From Panulirus ornatus (lineage: Eukaryota; Arthropoda; Malacostraca; Decapoda; Palinuridae): DNA of 64,000 bases. The notes below the pieces were generated by a model. The model made no database searches, was not told where the DNA came from, and saw only the letters and a list, made by a program, of their open reading frames with translations. The stretch covers positions 32,363,255 to 32,427,254 of the forward strand of contig NC_092231.1 in NCBI RefSeq assembly GCF_036320965.1, given 5' to 3'. How positions within the stretch are numbered: position 1 is the first letter of the stretch; every line of letters starts with the position of its first letter. The position numbers and the translations under genes are program-made. This document shows positions 22,497 to 33,502 of the stretch, piece by piece.

Positions 22497-24885
22497 CATT
22501 CCCCTGGAAATTCCCATCATGAGGGAGGCCATGTTAAAAGAGTCTCCCCTTATCCCTTTCCTGAGATGCTTTTCTCACATATGCTCTGCATTCTTCCACC
22601 ATTTCCCTCCCTCCCACATGTTTCCAATCTATTTCCCATGTCACAAATGGTCTCCCTCTATCACACACTCTATTTGTAAATTCCCCATATTGCATACTTT
22701 CCACATGCCCATACCACCTTAAAGTTTCATGCACTCTATCACTCCATGATTCATTCCCTTTGCATTCCTTGCCATACCAAATTTTTCATACACCCCCTCA
22801 TTTCTTTCTTCATTCCATTTAGACATACTTCATAATTCTATCAAATGTCTAATTTCCACAGCTTGGATATTTGTCCTCTGTGACTATTTCCATGTCTACA
22901 ATTTGGCTGCATTGTTAGGAATTGGGTGGAATATACTGTCCCCTAATCCTTTCTTCACTTCCATGCTTACATCCTTACCCTTCTTCATTATTCTGTTAAG
23001 GGTCCCAGTAACTCTTCTACCCTGCTCTCTTCCCTGTCTTTCCTTCTGTATCACCAGTATTACCCAAAATAGCTCCTAAATACTTAAATTCTGTCATCTC
23101 TTACAGTCTTTCTCCCCTCATATCCATAACACAGTTTAATGCACTTTTCCCACCCTATAGGGCTTTACAAAACCTACGTTTTTTGTTTTCTTTCAGATAC
23201 CATTATTTTCCGTTTATTCACATTTACCTTTAATTACCTACACGTAAACACATGATAAAACTCACTCACAACATTCTGCAAATCCTCTTCCCTTTCAGCA
23301 AACAATACAGTATCATCCACAGACTTGTTTCCAGCCACCATACAACACCATCACACTCTGTCTCTGCACTGCCTTTCTCTTGTTTTGCTTTCACCTCTCT
23401 TATTATTCTATCCAAATATATAATAAAAAGCCACTGTGACATCACATAGCCCTGTCTCACACCCACATATATACCAAAACTTTCATTCAACTCACCATCC
23501 ACTTCTACACATGCATTTTCTCCTTCATAGAAGGCTTTCACACCATTGAACAGTTATGCCCCTACCCCTTATGTCCTTAACACATCTCATAAAGCATTTC
23601 TCTCAACTCTGTTATATGCTTTTTCCCAATCCATAAAAGCTGCATATAGCTTCTTACAGTCATTCTAACCCCAAAAATCTGATACACAGCTTCTTACAGT
23701 CATTCTAACCCCAAAAATCTGATACACATATCCCTTGCCTTCCTTAAAACCCTTTGCTTCTCACTTATTCTGTATTCATTCACTTCCATCACCTTAACAA
23801 TCGACACTTACAGACACTTTAACCATCATACTAAACGTACTTATTCCCCTATAAATGTTATATACATTCTTAGCACCTTTTTCCCTTGAATAAAGACCAG
23901 TAATAGCCTTCATATAATCCTCAGGTACAACCTTCTGTTTCCATGCTAGATTACATATCAGATGCATCCACAGTATCACACTTTGTCCTCCACACTTCAA
24001 CATTTCAGCTGTAATACCACCCACTCCAGGTGTCTTTCCTATCTTCACCCTCATTATCACCCTTTCTGCTTCCTTTCTTGCAACAGGCCCTTGTACTTGT
24101 ATTTTCTTCCTTCCATTCTCCATACCCATGCATGTAACAACTGCTGCCTCACCTCCCTCATTCACCACTTCTTTGAAATACTCTTTCCATCTTTCTTTCA
24201 CATTCAGCCACTCTCCTTCCTTATATCTCACATTTACATTTCCACTCTTACATCCATTTCTGTCCTTTTTCATTTCCTTCTGTACAATTTCTTATTTTCC
24301 CTATACTTTTCACTCAACTTTCTTCCAAAATCTTCATTTCCTCTTACTGTCCTTGTTCTAAGAGCTTCTTAACATTCAGCTCACACATTTTATAGTCTTC
24401 CCTCCTCCTTTGCTGTACTTCTACTGGTACATTCCTTTTGAACAATTTGCCGTATGCCTTTTTCTTCTTTTCCTCAGCATTTCTAATCCCATCTCTCCAC
24501 CTTGCATTTCCCCTGTTATCCTAGTATCTCACAACCTTAATTCCAACTACTAATTCTACAACCTTTAACAGTCTTTCTCTAAAGATTTTTAAAATCTCAT
24601 TCACTTATGACTGCATCCCTTCATCAACTGCACTCTTATGTAAACTCTCTGTCACCCCTCTATCATGCACTTATGTTCTTTCTTGCCAACATTCTTATCT
24701 CTCCACTCTTCCTTACGCCATATCTCCACTTCTCCCCGATCCTTACCTCCACATGAACTGAAAATTGTCAGAATCTCCAAAGAATCCTCTTCCAACTTTA
24801 ACTTTCAGCACAGGCTTTCTCAACTTTTCATCCACTGCTACATCAAATCCTTTTGTTCTAGTCTTCCATAATTTTTCTATATATT
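22497..24885 (-). mobile_element. RTE-B: diverged RTE-like LINE, degenerate
   Basis: Minus-strand remnants are in order. The 3' UTR and C-terminus are at 22497-22734 (ETLRWYGHVESM, matching KWFGHMERM of RTE-A). The RT blocks are at 23266-23541 (VGVRQGYVMSQWLFIIYLDRIIREV) and 23794-24273 (KEYFKEVVNEGGE, GKTPGVGGITAEMLKCGG, VPEDY, YRGIS). The linker or endonuclease region extends to about 24885. The catalytic FADD region is frameshifted. A 55 bp stretch near 23646-23728 is tandemly repeated. The residues differ throughout from RTE-A, so this is a separate older family with the same domain order. Confidence 0.7.
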
Positions 24886-25370
24886 TGATACCTGTTCCTT
24901 CCAGGAACTCCCATCAAGGGGTGGCCACGGCAAAAGAGCCCCCACTTATCCCTGTCCTTACATGCCTCCCATGCGTACACCATTCCATGCATTCTTCCAC
25001 TATTTCTCTCTCTCCAGTATTCTTCCATCCTATTTGCTCATGTCACAAGTGGTTTTACACTCACTTCATTCCCTTTAATTGTACTATCATACACTCTCCT
25101 TGTAAACTCTCAGTCCTGCATTCTTTCCACATGCCCGAACCCCTTCAAAGTACTATGTTTCACCCATTCTACCACTCCACAATTCATAATATTTCAACCA
25201 TATATATTTATGGATCATCTTATGCTGAAAAAAGGTGTTTGCAAGGAATAAATCCCTCTCAGCACACACATCCACAAGATAATTTCCATTCTCCTTTACT
25301 CCAGGCATTCTCTATCTACCAACTATCCTGCCAGTTTCATCAATTCCCTCCTTTACATTCATAACAAAGA
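24886..25370 (-). mobile_element. RTE-B 3' fragment
   Basis: It opens with CCAGGAACTCCCATCAAGGG and GGCCACGGCAAAAGAG, the same 3' UTR motif as at 22503. Diverged C-terminal ORF sequence follows in reverse complement. The right boundary is uncertain. Confidence 0.5.
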
Positions 25371-26734
25371 CATTTATAATCCAAGAATTGTCTCAAGGAT
25401 TCTAAGCCTCAGAGTGTATTACTCTAGGATGTTGCTCTGTGGAGATATTTGTTGATATTGGAATAGATAGGCCTATTATCCCACACTTTTGGGATGTAAT
25501 CAGTACTTACTATTCCCTCATATTCACATTTTTCTGCAACAGTGTTCAGCAATTTATTGTGATCTTACATTTTATGTTTCACTCATCATTCTACTTCCAA
25601 CAACCGTTTTCCTGCACATCTAGGTACAAGCCCTTAGAGCTCACTTATGCACTTGGTAAAAAATCAACACTTAAGTGTATCAGAAGATAAAGAATATGGG
25701 ATATAAAAGCTGTACTTACCATCAGTTGGCAGGGTCAAGCAGGGAAAGTATGTGGTGGTGATAGGCAGTGTGAGACATAGTGGAGATGTATGCTGTGTAA
25801 CAATATTGATAATCCATGGGGAGCTGTAAGAAAAAAAAACAAGCCCCTAATAACATAATTCATTAACAGAGATAGTGTATCAGCATAATTGATTTGGTCT
25901 CATTTATAAAGAGAACTATACATACTGGCATTCATTTTTTCACATTTTTCATAAGGTGTATGATAGATTAAACTTAGCTGTAGGGTAGGCATGGTTATTC
26001 CATCCTCTTTCATCTCATGTTTAAATGATAAAGATCTGAAGTGGTGTGGTATGCTCTTGAAAACATTCATTAGTTTTCTGCCTTAGTACATCTGGATAGG
26101 GTCATTTGCAGACTTCCCGCTGTCAGTAGTACTGACCAACAGTCCTGGACTTGAACCCATGACTGAGGGTATATATCCCAAAGAATCCTTGACTTGATGA
26201 ACGAAAAATTTCCACCTAAATCTCTGTGTTCACCCCTGGGGTACTACAAGATAGCATCCCTCAACAATAACATTGTGTGTTAATATGTGTCTTATTATCG
26301 ATGGAATCTCATAATGATAATTACAGATACTGCTATATTACTCACCAACAGAATATGATTTATAGAATTAAAGTTGATATGAATCTTGAAGACTAATTCA
26401 TTCAGCTTTTGAAAAATCACTTTAGGCATCTCTAGTGCTAATTTAGTTGAACTGTAAATTTTAGCTTTCCATTTCTCCATCCTCCATATGTATTACAGAA
26501 TTGAGAAGTAATAAATTAGAGAATAAAATATTTTGTACCAAAATAAAAAAAAAAATTGAATAAGTTCTAATGTGGCAATTCATGCTCAATTAATTGAGAA
26601 TAGCATTCTTTGTAAGCCAGTGTATTTATTGCTTGTATATTAGCAGACAGCTTCCTGTATGGAATTATTAGAAGGTCCTCAAAATATTAAATGTAAGATA
26701 GTAATTACAAAATCAGTAGAAACAAGGTAACAGA
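25371..26734. other. Intron sequence with one dispersed repeat
   Basis: AT-rich; no exon recognised. The part at about 25595-25735 is an inverted, diverged copy of sequence at 32085-32270 in the tandem block (shared blocks AAGCCCTTAGAGCTC and ACTTACCATCAGTTGG, reversed there). The rest is unassigned. Confidence 0.5.
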
Positions 26735-27829
26735 ACCAACAGTAGCAATTTTGGATCTGGAGAAAGCAATTGATAATAGTTGATGAAGATGCCTTGTGGT
26801 AGGTCATACAAACAATAGTGTGACAGGAAAGCAACCAGAAGCAGTGAGATGAGAGTATGCAATCTGTAGTGGGTGGGTGAGCGGGGTGGAAAATGTTTAT
26901 TATTGTTCCCTGATAACACAGCACAGCACAGTGAGAAACTGCCAAAGTTAGTGACTGGGCTTGGGAGTGTGTGAAAGGACAAAGTTGATAGTAAATATCA
27001 ATAAAAAAGTAATTAGGTTTAGCAGGATAGAGGAACAAGTTGCATGGGCTGTGAGTTTAAATGTTGAAAATTTAGAAGAAATGAAATGTTTTAGATATAT
27101 GGGAAAGGACATGGTAATGAATAGAATCATGGAAGCAGGTAGGTAAGGGGTCAAAGGTTTTGGGAGCATTGAGGAATTTGTGGAAAGAGAGGTTGCTAAC
27201 TGGAAGGACAAGAATGGATATGTTTGAAGGTATAGCAATGCCAACAATGTTCTATTGATGCCAACCATGGGTTTTGCATGAGGATGTGCAGAAATGGATG
27301 GAAGTGTTGTAAATGAAATGCTCGAGGACAGTATGAGGGATGAGATTATTTCATCAAGTAATAAAAAGGCAAAAGATAGGTTGGTGATAAAAAGAGTGTG
27401 ATTGAGAGGGCTAGAGGGCATGTGCTGAAATGGTTTGAACATATAGAAACAGGGAGTGAGGAAAGGTTGACATAGAGGACCAATGTGTCTAGAGCGGAGG
27501 AGACAAGGAGAAAGAGGAGAATAAATTGGAAGTGGAAGTATGGAGTGAAAAAGATTTTGAGTTATCAGGGCCTGAACATATAGGAGAGTGAAGGCATGCA
27601 TGGGATAGAATGAATTAGAATGTTGTGGATAAGGTGCATTCAGTAATTTGAACTATGATATGTAAAGTTGCCGGAGAAAACTATGGAAAGGTTTGTAGAG
27701 CCTGGTTGTGGGTAGGGGGCTGTGGTTTCATTGCATTACATATGAAAGCTAGAGAATGGCTGTGAGAGAATACAGCCTTTCTCTGTCTGTTTCTGTTGCT
27801 ACCTTGCTAACGTGTCAGAGGCAGATAAA
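26735..27829 (+). mobile_element. RTE-A LINE, old degenerate copy
   Basis: It starts at the RT motif A region (ATTTTGGATCTGGAGAAAGC) with deletions after it. The recognisable parts are NVNKSKVIR-like coding near 26990, FRYLG near 27090, the C-terminal tail near 27420-27590, and a shortened 3' UTR to 27829 (GTTGCTACCTTGCTAACG). Stops and frameshifts throughout. Confidence 0.8.
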
Positions 27830-29156
27830 TGTGAAATAACAAGTAGTGATGAAGTGAGGAGATGGAGTGAGTATTTTGAAGGTTTGTTGAATGTGTTTGA
27901 TGATAGAGTGGCAGATATAGGGTGTTTTGGTTGGGATGCTGTGTGAAGTTAAGAGGGTCAGAGAGAATGGTTTGGTAAACAGAGAAGAGGTAATGAAAGC
28001 TTTGCAAAAGATGAAAGCCGGCAAGGCGGTGGGTTTGGATGATATTGCAGTGGAATTTGTTAAAAAAGGGGGTGACTGTGTTCATGATTGGTTAGTAAGG
28101 ATATTCACTGTATGTATGGATCATGGTGAAGTCTCTGAGGATTGTCCAAATGCATGTATAGTGCCTACAAAGGCAAAGGGGATAAAGGTGAGTGTTCAAA
28201 TTACAGAGGCAAAAGTTTGTTGAGTATTCCTGGGAAATTATATGGGGGGGTATTGATTGAGAGGGTAAAGGCATGTACAGAACATTAGATTGGGGAAGAG
28301 CAGTGTGATTTCAGAAGTGGTAGAGGATGTTTGGATCAGGTGTTTGCTTTGAAGAATGTATGTGAGAAATACTTAGAAAAACAGATGGGGATTTGTATGG
28401 ATATGGAGAAGGCATATGATAGGGTTGATAGAGATGTTTTGTGGAAGGTTTTAAGAGTATATGGTGTGGGAGGTAAGTTGCTAGAAGCAGTGAAAAGTTT
28501 TTACCAAGGATGTAAGGCACATGTACAGGTAGGAAGAGAGGAAAGTGATTGGTCTCCAGTGAATATCAGTTTGCAGCAAGGGTGCATGATGACTCCATTG
28601 TTGTTTAATTTGTTTATGGATGGGATGGTTAGGTAGGTAAATGCAAGATTTTGGAGAGAGGGGCAAGTATGCAGTCTGTTGTGGACGAGAGGGCTTGGGA
28701 AGTGAGTCAGCTGTTGTTCGTTGACGATACAGCACTGATGGCTGATTTGGGTGAGAAACTACAAAAGTTGGTGACTGAGTTTGGTGAAGTGTATGAAAGA
28801 AGAAAGTTGAGAGTAAATTTGAATAAGAGCAAGGTTATTAGGTTCAGTAGGATTGAGGGACAAATATATTGGGTTCAGTAGGATTGAGGGACAAATATAT
28901 TGGGAGGTAAGCTTGAATGGAGAAAAACTGGAGGAAGTGAAGTGTTTTAGATATTTGGGAGTAGACTTAGCAGTGGATAGAACCATGGAAGTGGAAATAA
29001 GTCACAGGGTGGGGGAGGGGGCGAAGGTTCTAGGAGCATTGAAGAATGTGTGGAAGGCAAGAACATTATCTCAGAAAGCAAAAATGGGTATGTTTTCAGG
29101 AATAATGGTTCCAACAATATTATATGGTTGCAAGGCGTGGGCTATAGATAGGGTTG
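27830..29156 (+). mobile_element. RTE-A LINE, lacks its 3' end; abuts an inverted copy
   Basis: It runs from the linker through the RT: GKAVGLDDIAVEFVKKGGD near 28017, DRVDRDVLWK near 28420, FVDD near 28718 and YLGVDLA near 28957. It stops abruptly at about 29156 in AIDRVV. A 36 bp segment (TTCAGTAGGATTGAGGGACA onward) is tandemly repeated at 28839-28910. There is no 3' UTR. The next base belongs to a minus-strand copy. Confidence 0.85.
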
Positions 29157-31126
29157 TTTCACCCTCCTGCATGCTCAGGCCCCGATCGCTCAAAATCTTT
29201 TTCACTCCATCCTTCCACCTCCAATTTGGTGTCCCGCTTTTCCTTGTTCCCTCAACTTCTGGCACATATATACTCTTTGTCAATCTTTCCTCACTCATTC
29301 TCTCCATGTGACCAAACCATTTCAACACACCTTCTGCTCTCTCGACCAAACTCCTTTTATTACCACACATCTCTCTTACCCTTTCATTATTTACTTGATC
29401 AAACCACTTCACAACACATATTGTCCTCAAACATCGCATTTCCAACATTTCATTTCCAACACACCAACCCTTCTCTGCACAGTCCTATCTATAGCCCATA
29501 CCTCACAACCATGTTACATTGTTGGAACCATTATTCCTTCAAGCATTCCCGCTCTCCAAGACAACGTTCTCACTTTCCACACATTCTTCAATGCTCCTAG
29601 AACCTTCGCACCCTCCCCACCATGACTCACTTCTGCTTCAGTGGATCTATCCACTGCTAAGTCCACTCTCAGATATCTAAAACACTCCACTTCCCCCGGT
29701 TTTTCTCCATTCAAACTTACCTCCAATTTATTTGTCCCTCAACCCTACTGAACCTAATAACCTTGCTCTTATTCACATTTACTCTCAACTTTCTCCTCTC
29801 ACACAATTTTGCAAACTCAGTCACCAACCTCTGCAGTTTTTCACACAAATCAGCCACCAGAGCTGTATCATTGGCAGACAACAACAACTCCCTTCCCAAT
29901 GTCTCTCATTCACAACAGACTGCATACTTGCCCCTCTCTCCAAAACTCTTGCATTTACCTCCCTAACCACCCCATCCATAAACTAATTAAACAACCATGG
30001 GGACATCCCATGCCCCTGCCGCAGACCAACATTCACTGGGAACCAATCATTCTCCTCTCTTCCTACTCATACACATGCCTTACATCCTTGGTAAAAACTT
30101 TTCACTGCTTCTAGCAACTTACCTCCCACACCATATACTCTTAAAACCTTCTGGAAAGTATCTCTATCATCCCTATCATATGCCTTCTCCAGATTCATAA
30201 ATGCTATATACAAATCCATCTGATTTTATAAGAATTTCTCACATACATTCTTCAAAACAAACACCCGATTCACACTTCCTATACCATTTCTGAATCCACA
30301 CTGCTCTTCCCCAATCTGATGCTTTGTATATGCCTTCACCCTTTCAATCAATACCCTCCCATATAATTTCCCAGGAATTCTCAACAAACATATACCTTTG
30401 TAGTTTGAACACTCACCTTTAACCCCTTTGCCTTTGTATGATATCACTATGCATGCATTCCGCCAATCCTCAGGCACTTAATGACAATCCATACATACAT
30501 TGAATATCCTTACCAACCAATCAACATCACAGTTACCCCCTTTTGTAATAAATTCCACTGCCGTACCATCCAATCTGGCCCTCTTACTAGATTTCATCTT
30601 CTGCAAAGCTTTCACTACCTCTTCTTTCTTCTCCAAATCATTCTCCCTCACCCTCTCACTTCATACACCACCCCAACCATAACACCACCCTATATCTTCC
30701 ACTCTGTCATCAAACACATTCAATAAACCTTCAAAATACTCAGTGCATTTCCCTCTCACTTCATCACTATCTGTTATCACTACCCCACTTGCTCGCTTCA
30801 CCAATGTTCCCATTTGTTCTCTTGTCTTACACACATTATTTACCTCCTTCCAAAACATCATTATATTCTCCCTAAAATTTAACGATTCTCACTCCAACTC
30901 TCATTTGCCCTCTTTTTCAATTCTTGACCTTTTGCCACTTTCTTTTATACATCTCCCAGTCATTTGCACTACTTCTCGGCAAATATTGTTCAAACGCCTC
31001 TCTTTTCTCTTTTTCTAACAAGTTCTTCATCTCACCACTCACTACCCATTCTAATCTGCCCATCTCCCACCTTTCCCATATCACATGCATCTTTTGCACA
31101 AGCCATCACTGCTTCCCTGACACACC
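29157..31126 (-). mobile_element. RTE-A LINE, minus strand, lacks 3' UTR
   Basis: It begins at the sequence encoding LNMQEGE, so the last ~20 codons and the UTR are missing, and runs up to the linker at about 31126 (AKDACGM region). Blocks include 29071-29448, 29514-29726, 29717-29899 and 30226-30477. Frameshifts are common and the FADD site is lost. With the preceding element it forms an inverted repeat with more than 1 kb of shared content. Confidence 0.85.
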
Positions 31127-31369
31127 CTCACACAAAATGAATTCTTGACACCATCCTCCACAAGTGACAAAAATTGGCTGGCAAATTTCATAGCTGGCTA
31201 CCAAACCAGAGTTACTCACCTGGTTTGTCTTCCACCCTCTCAAGACCACGCCATACAAAATAGTGTACTTACAACAATCACTGGCAGCCTAGCAACGAAG
31301 CTTATTTCATAGCTGGCTACCAAACCAGAGTTACTCACCTGGTTTGTCTTCCACCCTCACAAGACCACA
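31127..31369. repeat. 119 bp tandem duplication
   Basis: TTTCATAGCTGGCTACCAAA at 31186 recurs at 31305 with the intervening ~119 bp (few mismatches). The second copy leads into the Jockey-like fragment, and the first contains the start of the same fragment (CATACAAAATAGTGTACTTA), so the duplication involves that element's edge. Confidence 0.8.
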
Positions 31370-31850
31370 CCATACAAAATAGCGTACTTAGAACAGTCAC
31401 TGGCAGCCTAGCAACTACAAACACTCAACACCTTTACAATGCTACTAAGATTTCCTTTATACAAACCCACCTCAGCATGCTCAGCACTCAGTTACATGCA
31501 ACAACGTTAGACCCCTCCCATTCAACCATATCATAACTCATTACCAACCCCAAGTAGATAGAAAAAGCTTACCCTGCTTAACTTCTACTCACAAACCTTT
31601 TCCACCCCCAGCAAACAGAATACTGACAAAACAAATACATGATAAGATAACTGACCTCCCAACTCGTCCTCAAACTCTAACCCACCAGAGATGCGTCTAT
31701 CAGAAACCACACTCCCCAAACAGGCACAAGGCACGCACTCCTGCTTATGCTCTAGACATCACCCATTACTACAGTACTACAAGCACTGCTTCAACATATC
31801 TCAAGACCCTTCATGCCCACTACCTTAAAGAAAGCACTGAACACTTACCA
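31370..31850 (+). mobile_element. Jockey-like LINE, C-terminal fragment (left copy)
   Basis: A frame with interruptions encodes a pattern like NSVLRTVTGSLATTNTQHLY, then KISFIQTHLSMLSTQLHA and SHSTIS. This is the typical post-RT C-terminal pattern of Jockey/CR1-type non-LTR elements (ALR..TG....T...HL..E....P...HL.ML..Q). It is a short dead remnant. Confidence 0.5.
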
Positions 31851-32656
31851 CTCTATTGCTTTGCACTATCTACACATAGACACACACACACATCGTTATA
31901 ACACTTTCTGATGTGTGGTCCCTACCAGTGCTGCAGGAGCCTCAAGAGGATGGAAGGGACTCCTGGGGCAGGAAGATAAGGTATAGTATTTATATTATTT
32001 ATCATTGCCCCAGGGCCTTTCCCAGTCCTGGAAGTAGAGAAGCTCAAGAGTACACTACACATGTATACCATACTTTCCAGCTTGTTCATACCAGTTGATG
32101 GTAAATATAGCTTTTACATCCTTTTCTTTTCAGCTTTATATTCGTTTTCTTTATCTTCTGATACATATGGAACATTAGATATGTTTTTGTTGTGATTTCA
32201 TTTTCTTTGATTTCTAGTGAAAAATGCTAATAGGAGCTCTAAGGGCTTGTACCTAATTGCACATGGGAAGGGTTGAGGCCAACAAAAGAACCACATTTCT
32301 AAAACACACTTCATGGAAACTTCTTGTATTGTATTACTCAGGTCTGGGTATACACTAGATGTACGCAAAAATAATTCCATACCTGTGGAGCTTATGCCCT
32401 TCAAAATGCCATTTAGAAGATTTTCCATGATACCCCATTTAGCTTAGATTAGGATTTAAAATTTGACAGACATTGTTATGCTTCTTTTCTTTCTTGTTTT
32501 TAACTTCATTAATGCTAGCAGAATTGTTGGAAATGACCTCCAACAAACTTTGCCCCAGGGCTTCAGAAATGACTGATCTAGCCCTAAAGTAATTCATTCT
32601 TGGAAAATTTTCTTTTCTATATATATTACCTTATATGTCCAGTAAGGTCCCTTCTG
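31851..32656. other. Spacer within the tandem block, nothing coding recognised
   Basis: Unique-looking apart from its duplicate at 36164-36970 and the dispersed similarity of 32085-32270 to 25595-25735 (inverted). Confidence 0.55.
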
Positions 32657-33106
32657 CAGTGCTGGATATATAGGGGAGGACAAAAAGAACAATTGCCTGG
32701 GCTTCCCTGCAAGAGGGGGGGCCCCCCCTCTATACAAAAATACAATAACTAAAATTCTTTTTATTGGGCCAGGATTTCGACTGAACTTTGGCCAACTATT
32801 CCATCAAAGCAGGACGTTCCTAAGATGTAATTAAAGTCAAGCAAAGGTTAAGCAACCTTGTTTACAGCCTAAAAAGAGAAGAGATTTGTTGGAATGGTGG
32901 AATTTCCAAATGTAGAAAGAAAGCCCTTTGTAGTTATTGTAGTGTTTCTATGTATGTATGTACCTTTCTATGCATATACAGTTCAAATTACATGCAATAA
33001 ACTGACTTTTATATGTGCATGCATTTGGTGATTTGCCATGTATTTTAATTTCTGTGTATGAGGGGCCCACCAAACCTGAAGTGCCCAAGGTCTAAATCCA
33101 GCCCTG
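32657..33106. mobile_element. hAT-like non-autonomous DNA transposon (left copy)
   Basis: The termini CAGTGCTGGATAT and (reversed) CAGGGCTGGATTT form imperfect inverted repeats. Flanking 8-mers CCCTTCTG (32649-32656) and CCCCTCTG (33107-33114) match at 7 of 8 positions, the size expected of hAT target duplications. The 450 bp element has no transposase. Near 32712-32731 lies a perfect 20 bp palindrome: AGA, seven G, seven C, TCT. Confidence 0.7.
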
Positions 33107-33502
33107 CCCCTCTGAACTCCTTAGACCTAAGGATGGACTTTCCATGAGACCATGTGTTCATATTCTTCAGTCCATTTCACCAGAAGTCAGAGCCAGGGCT
33201 CACAATCTCTGAATGGCGGCCTCTTTGAAGCATGGGTAGCAGAGGACTATGGAATTCCTCCAACTTTTTTTCTGGCTGTATCTCTGTATAGAGCTCCTTG
33301 GTGCCTCTGTGGCCTTGGCCATGGTGCTACCCTCAGAAACCCCTCTTTAGCATGGCTGTAGCCATTAGTTGTTTTTTAGGAGGCCATGGCTGCAACAAAA
33401 CAAATTAGCGAAGGCAATGTTGTTACCATACATATACAAACTTAGGAGTGACCACTCCATATAGATATTCAAGGTGAAAATTACATTATATTTATATTTC
33501 AT
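33107..33502. other. Spacer, nothing recognised
   Basis: Between the hAT-like element and an RTE-A tail. A 69-codon open frame at 33152-33361 has no features suggesting a real protein. Confidence 0.5.

Noticed and set aside
33152..33361. 69-codon ORF, repeated at 37465-37674
   Set aside because: No domain, duplicated only as part of the block, and no start context or splice support.
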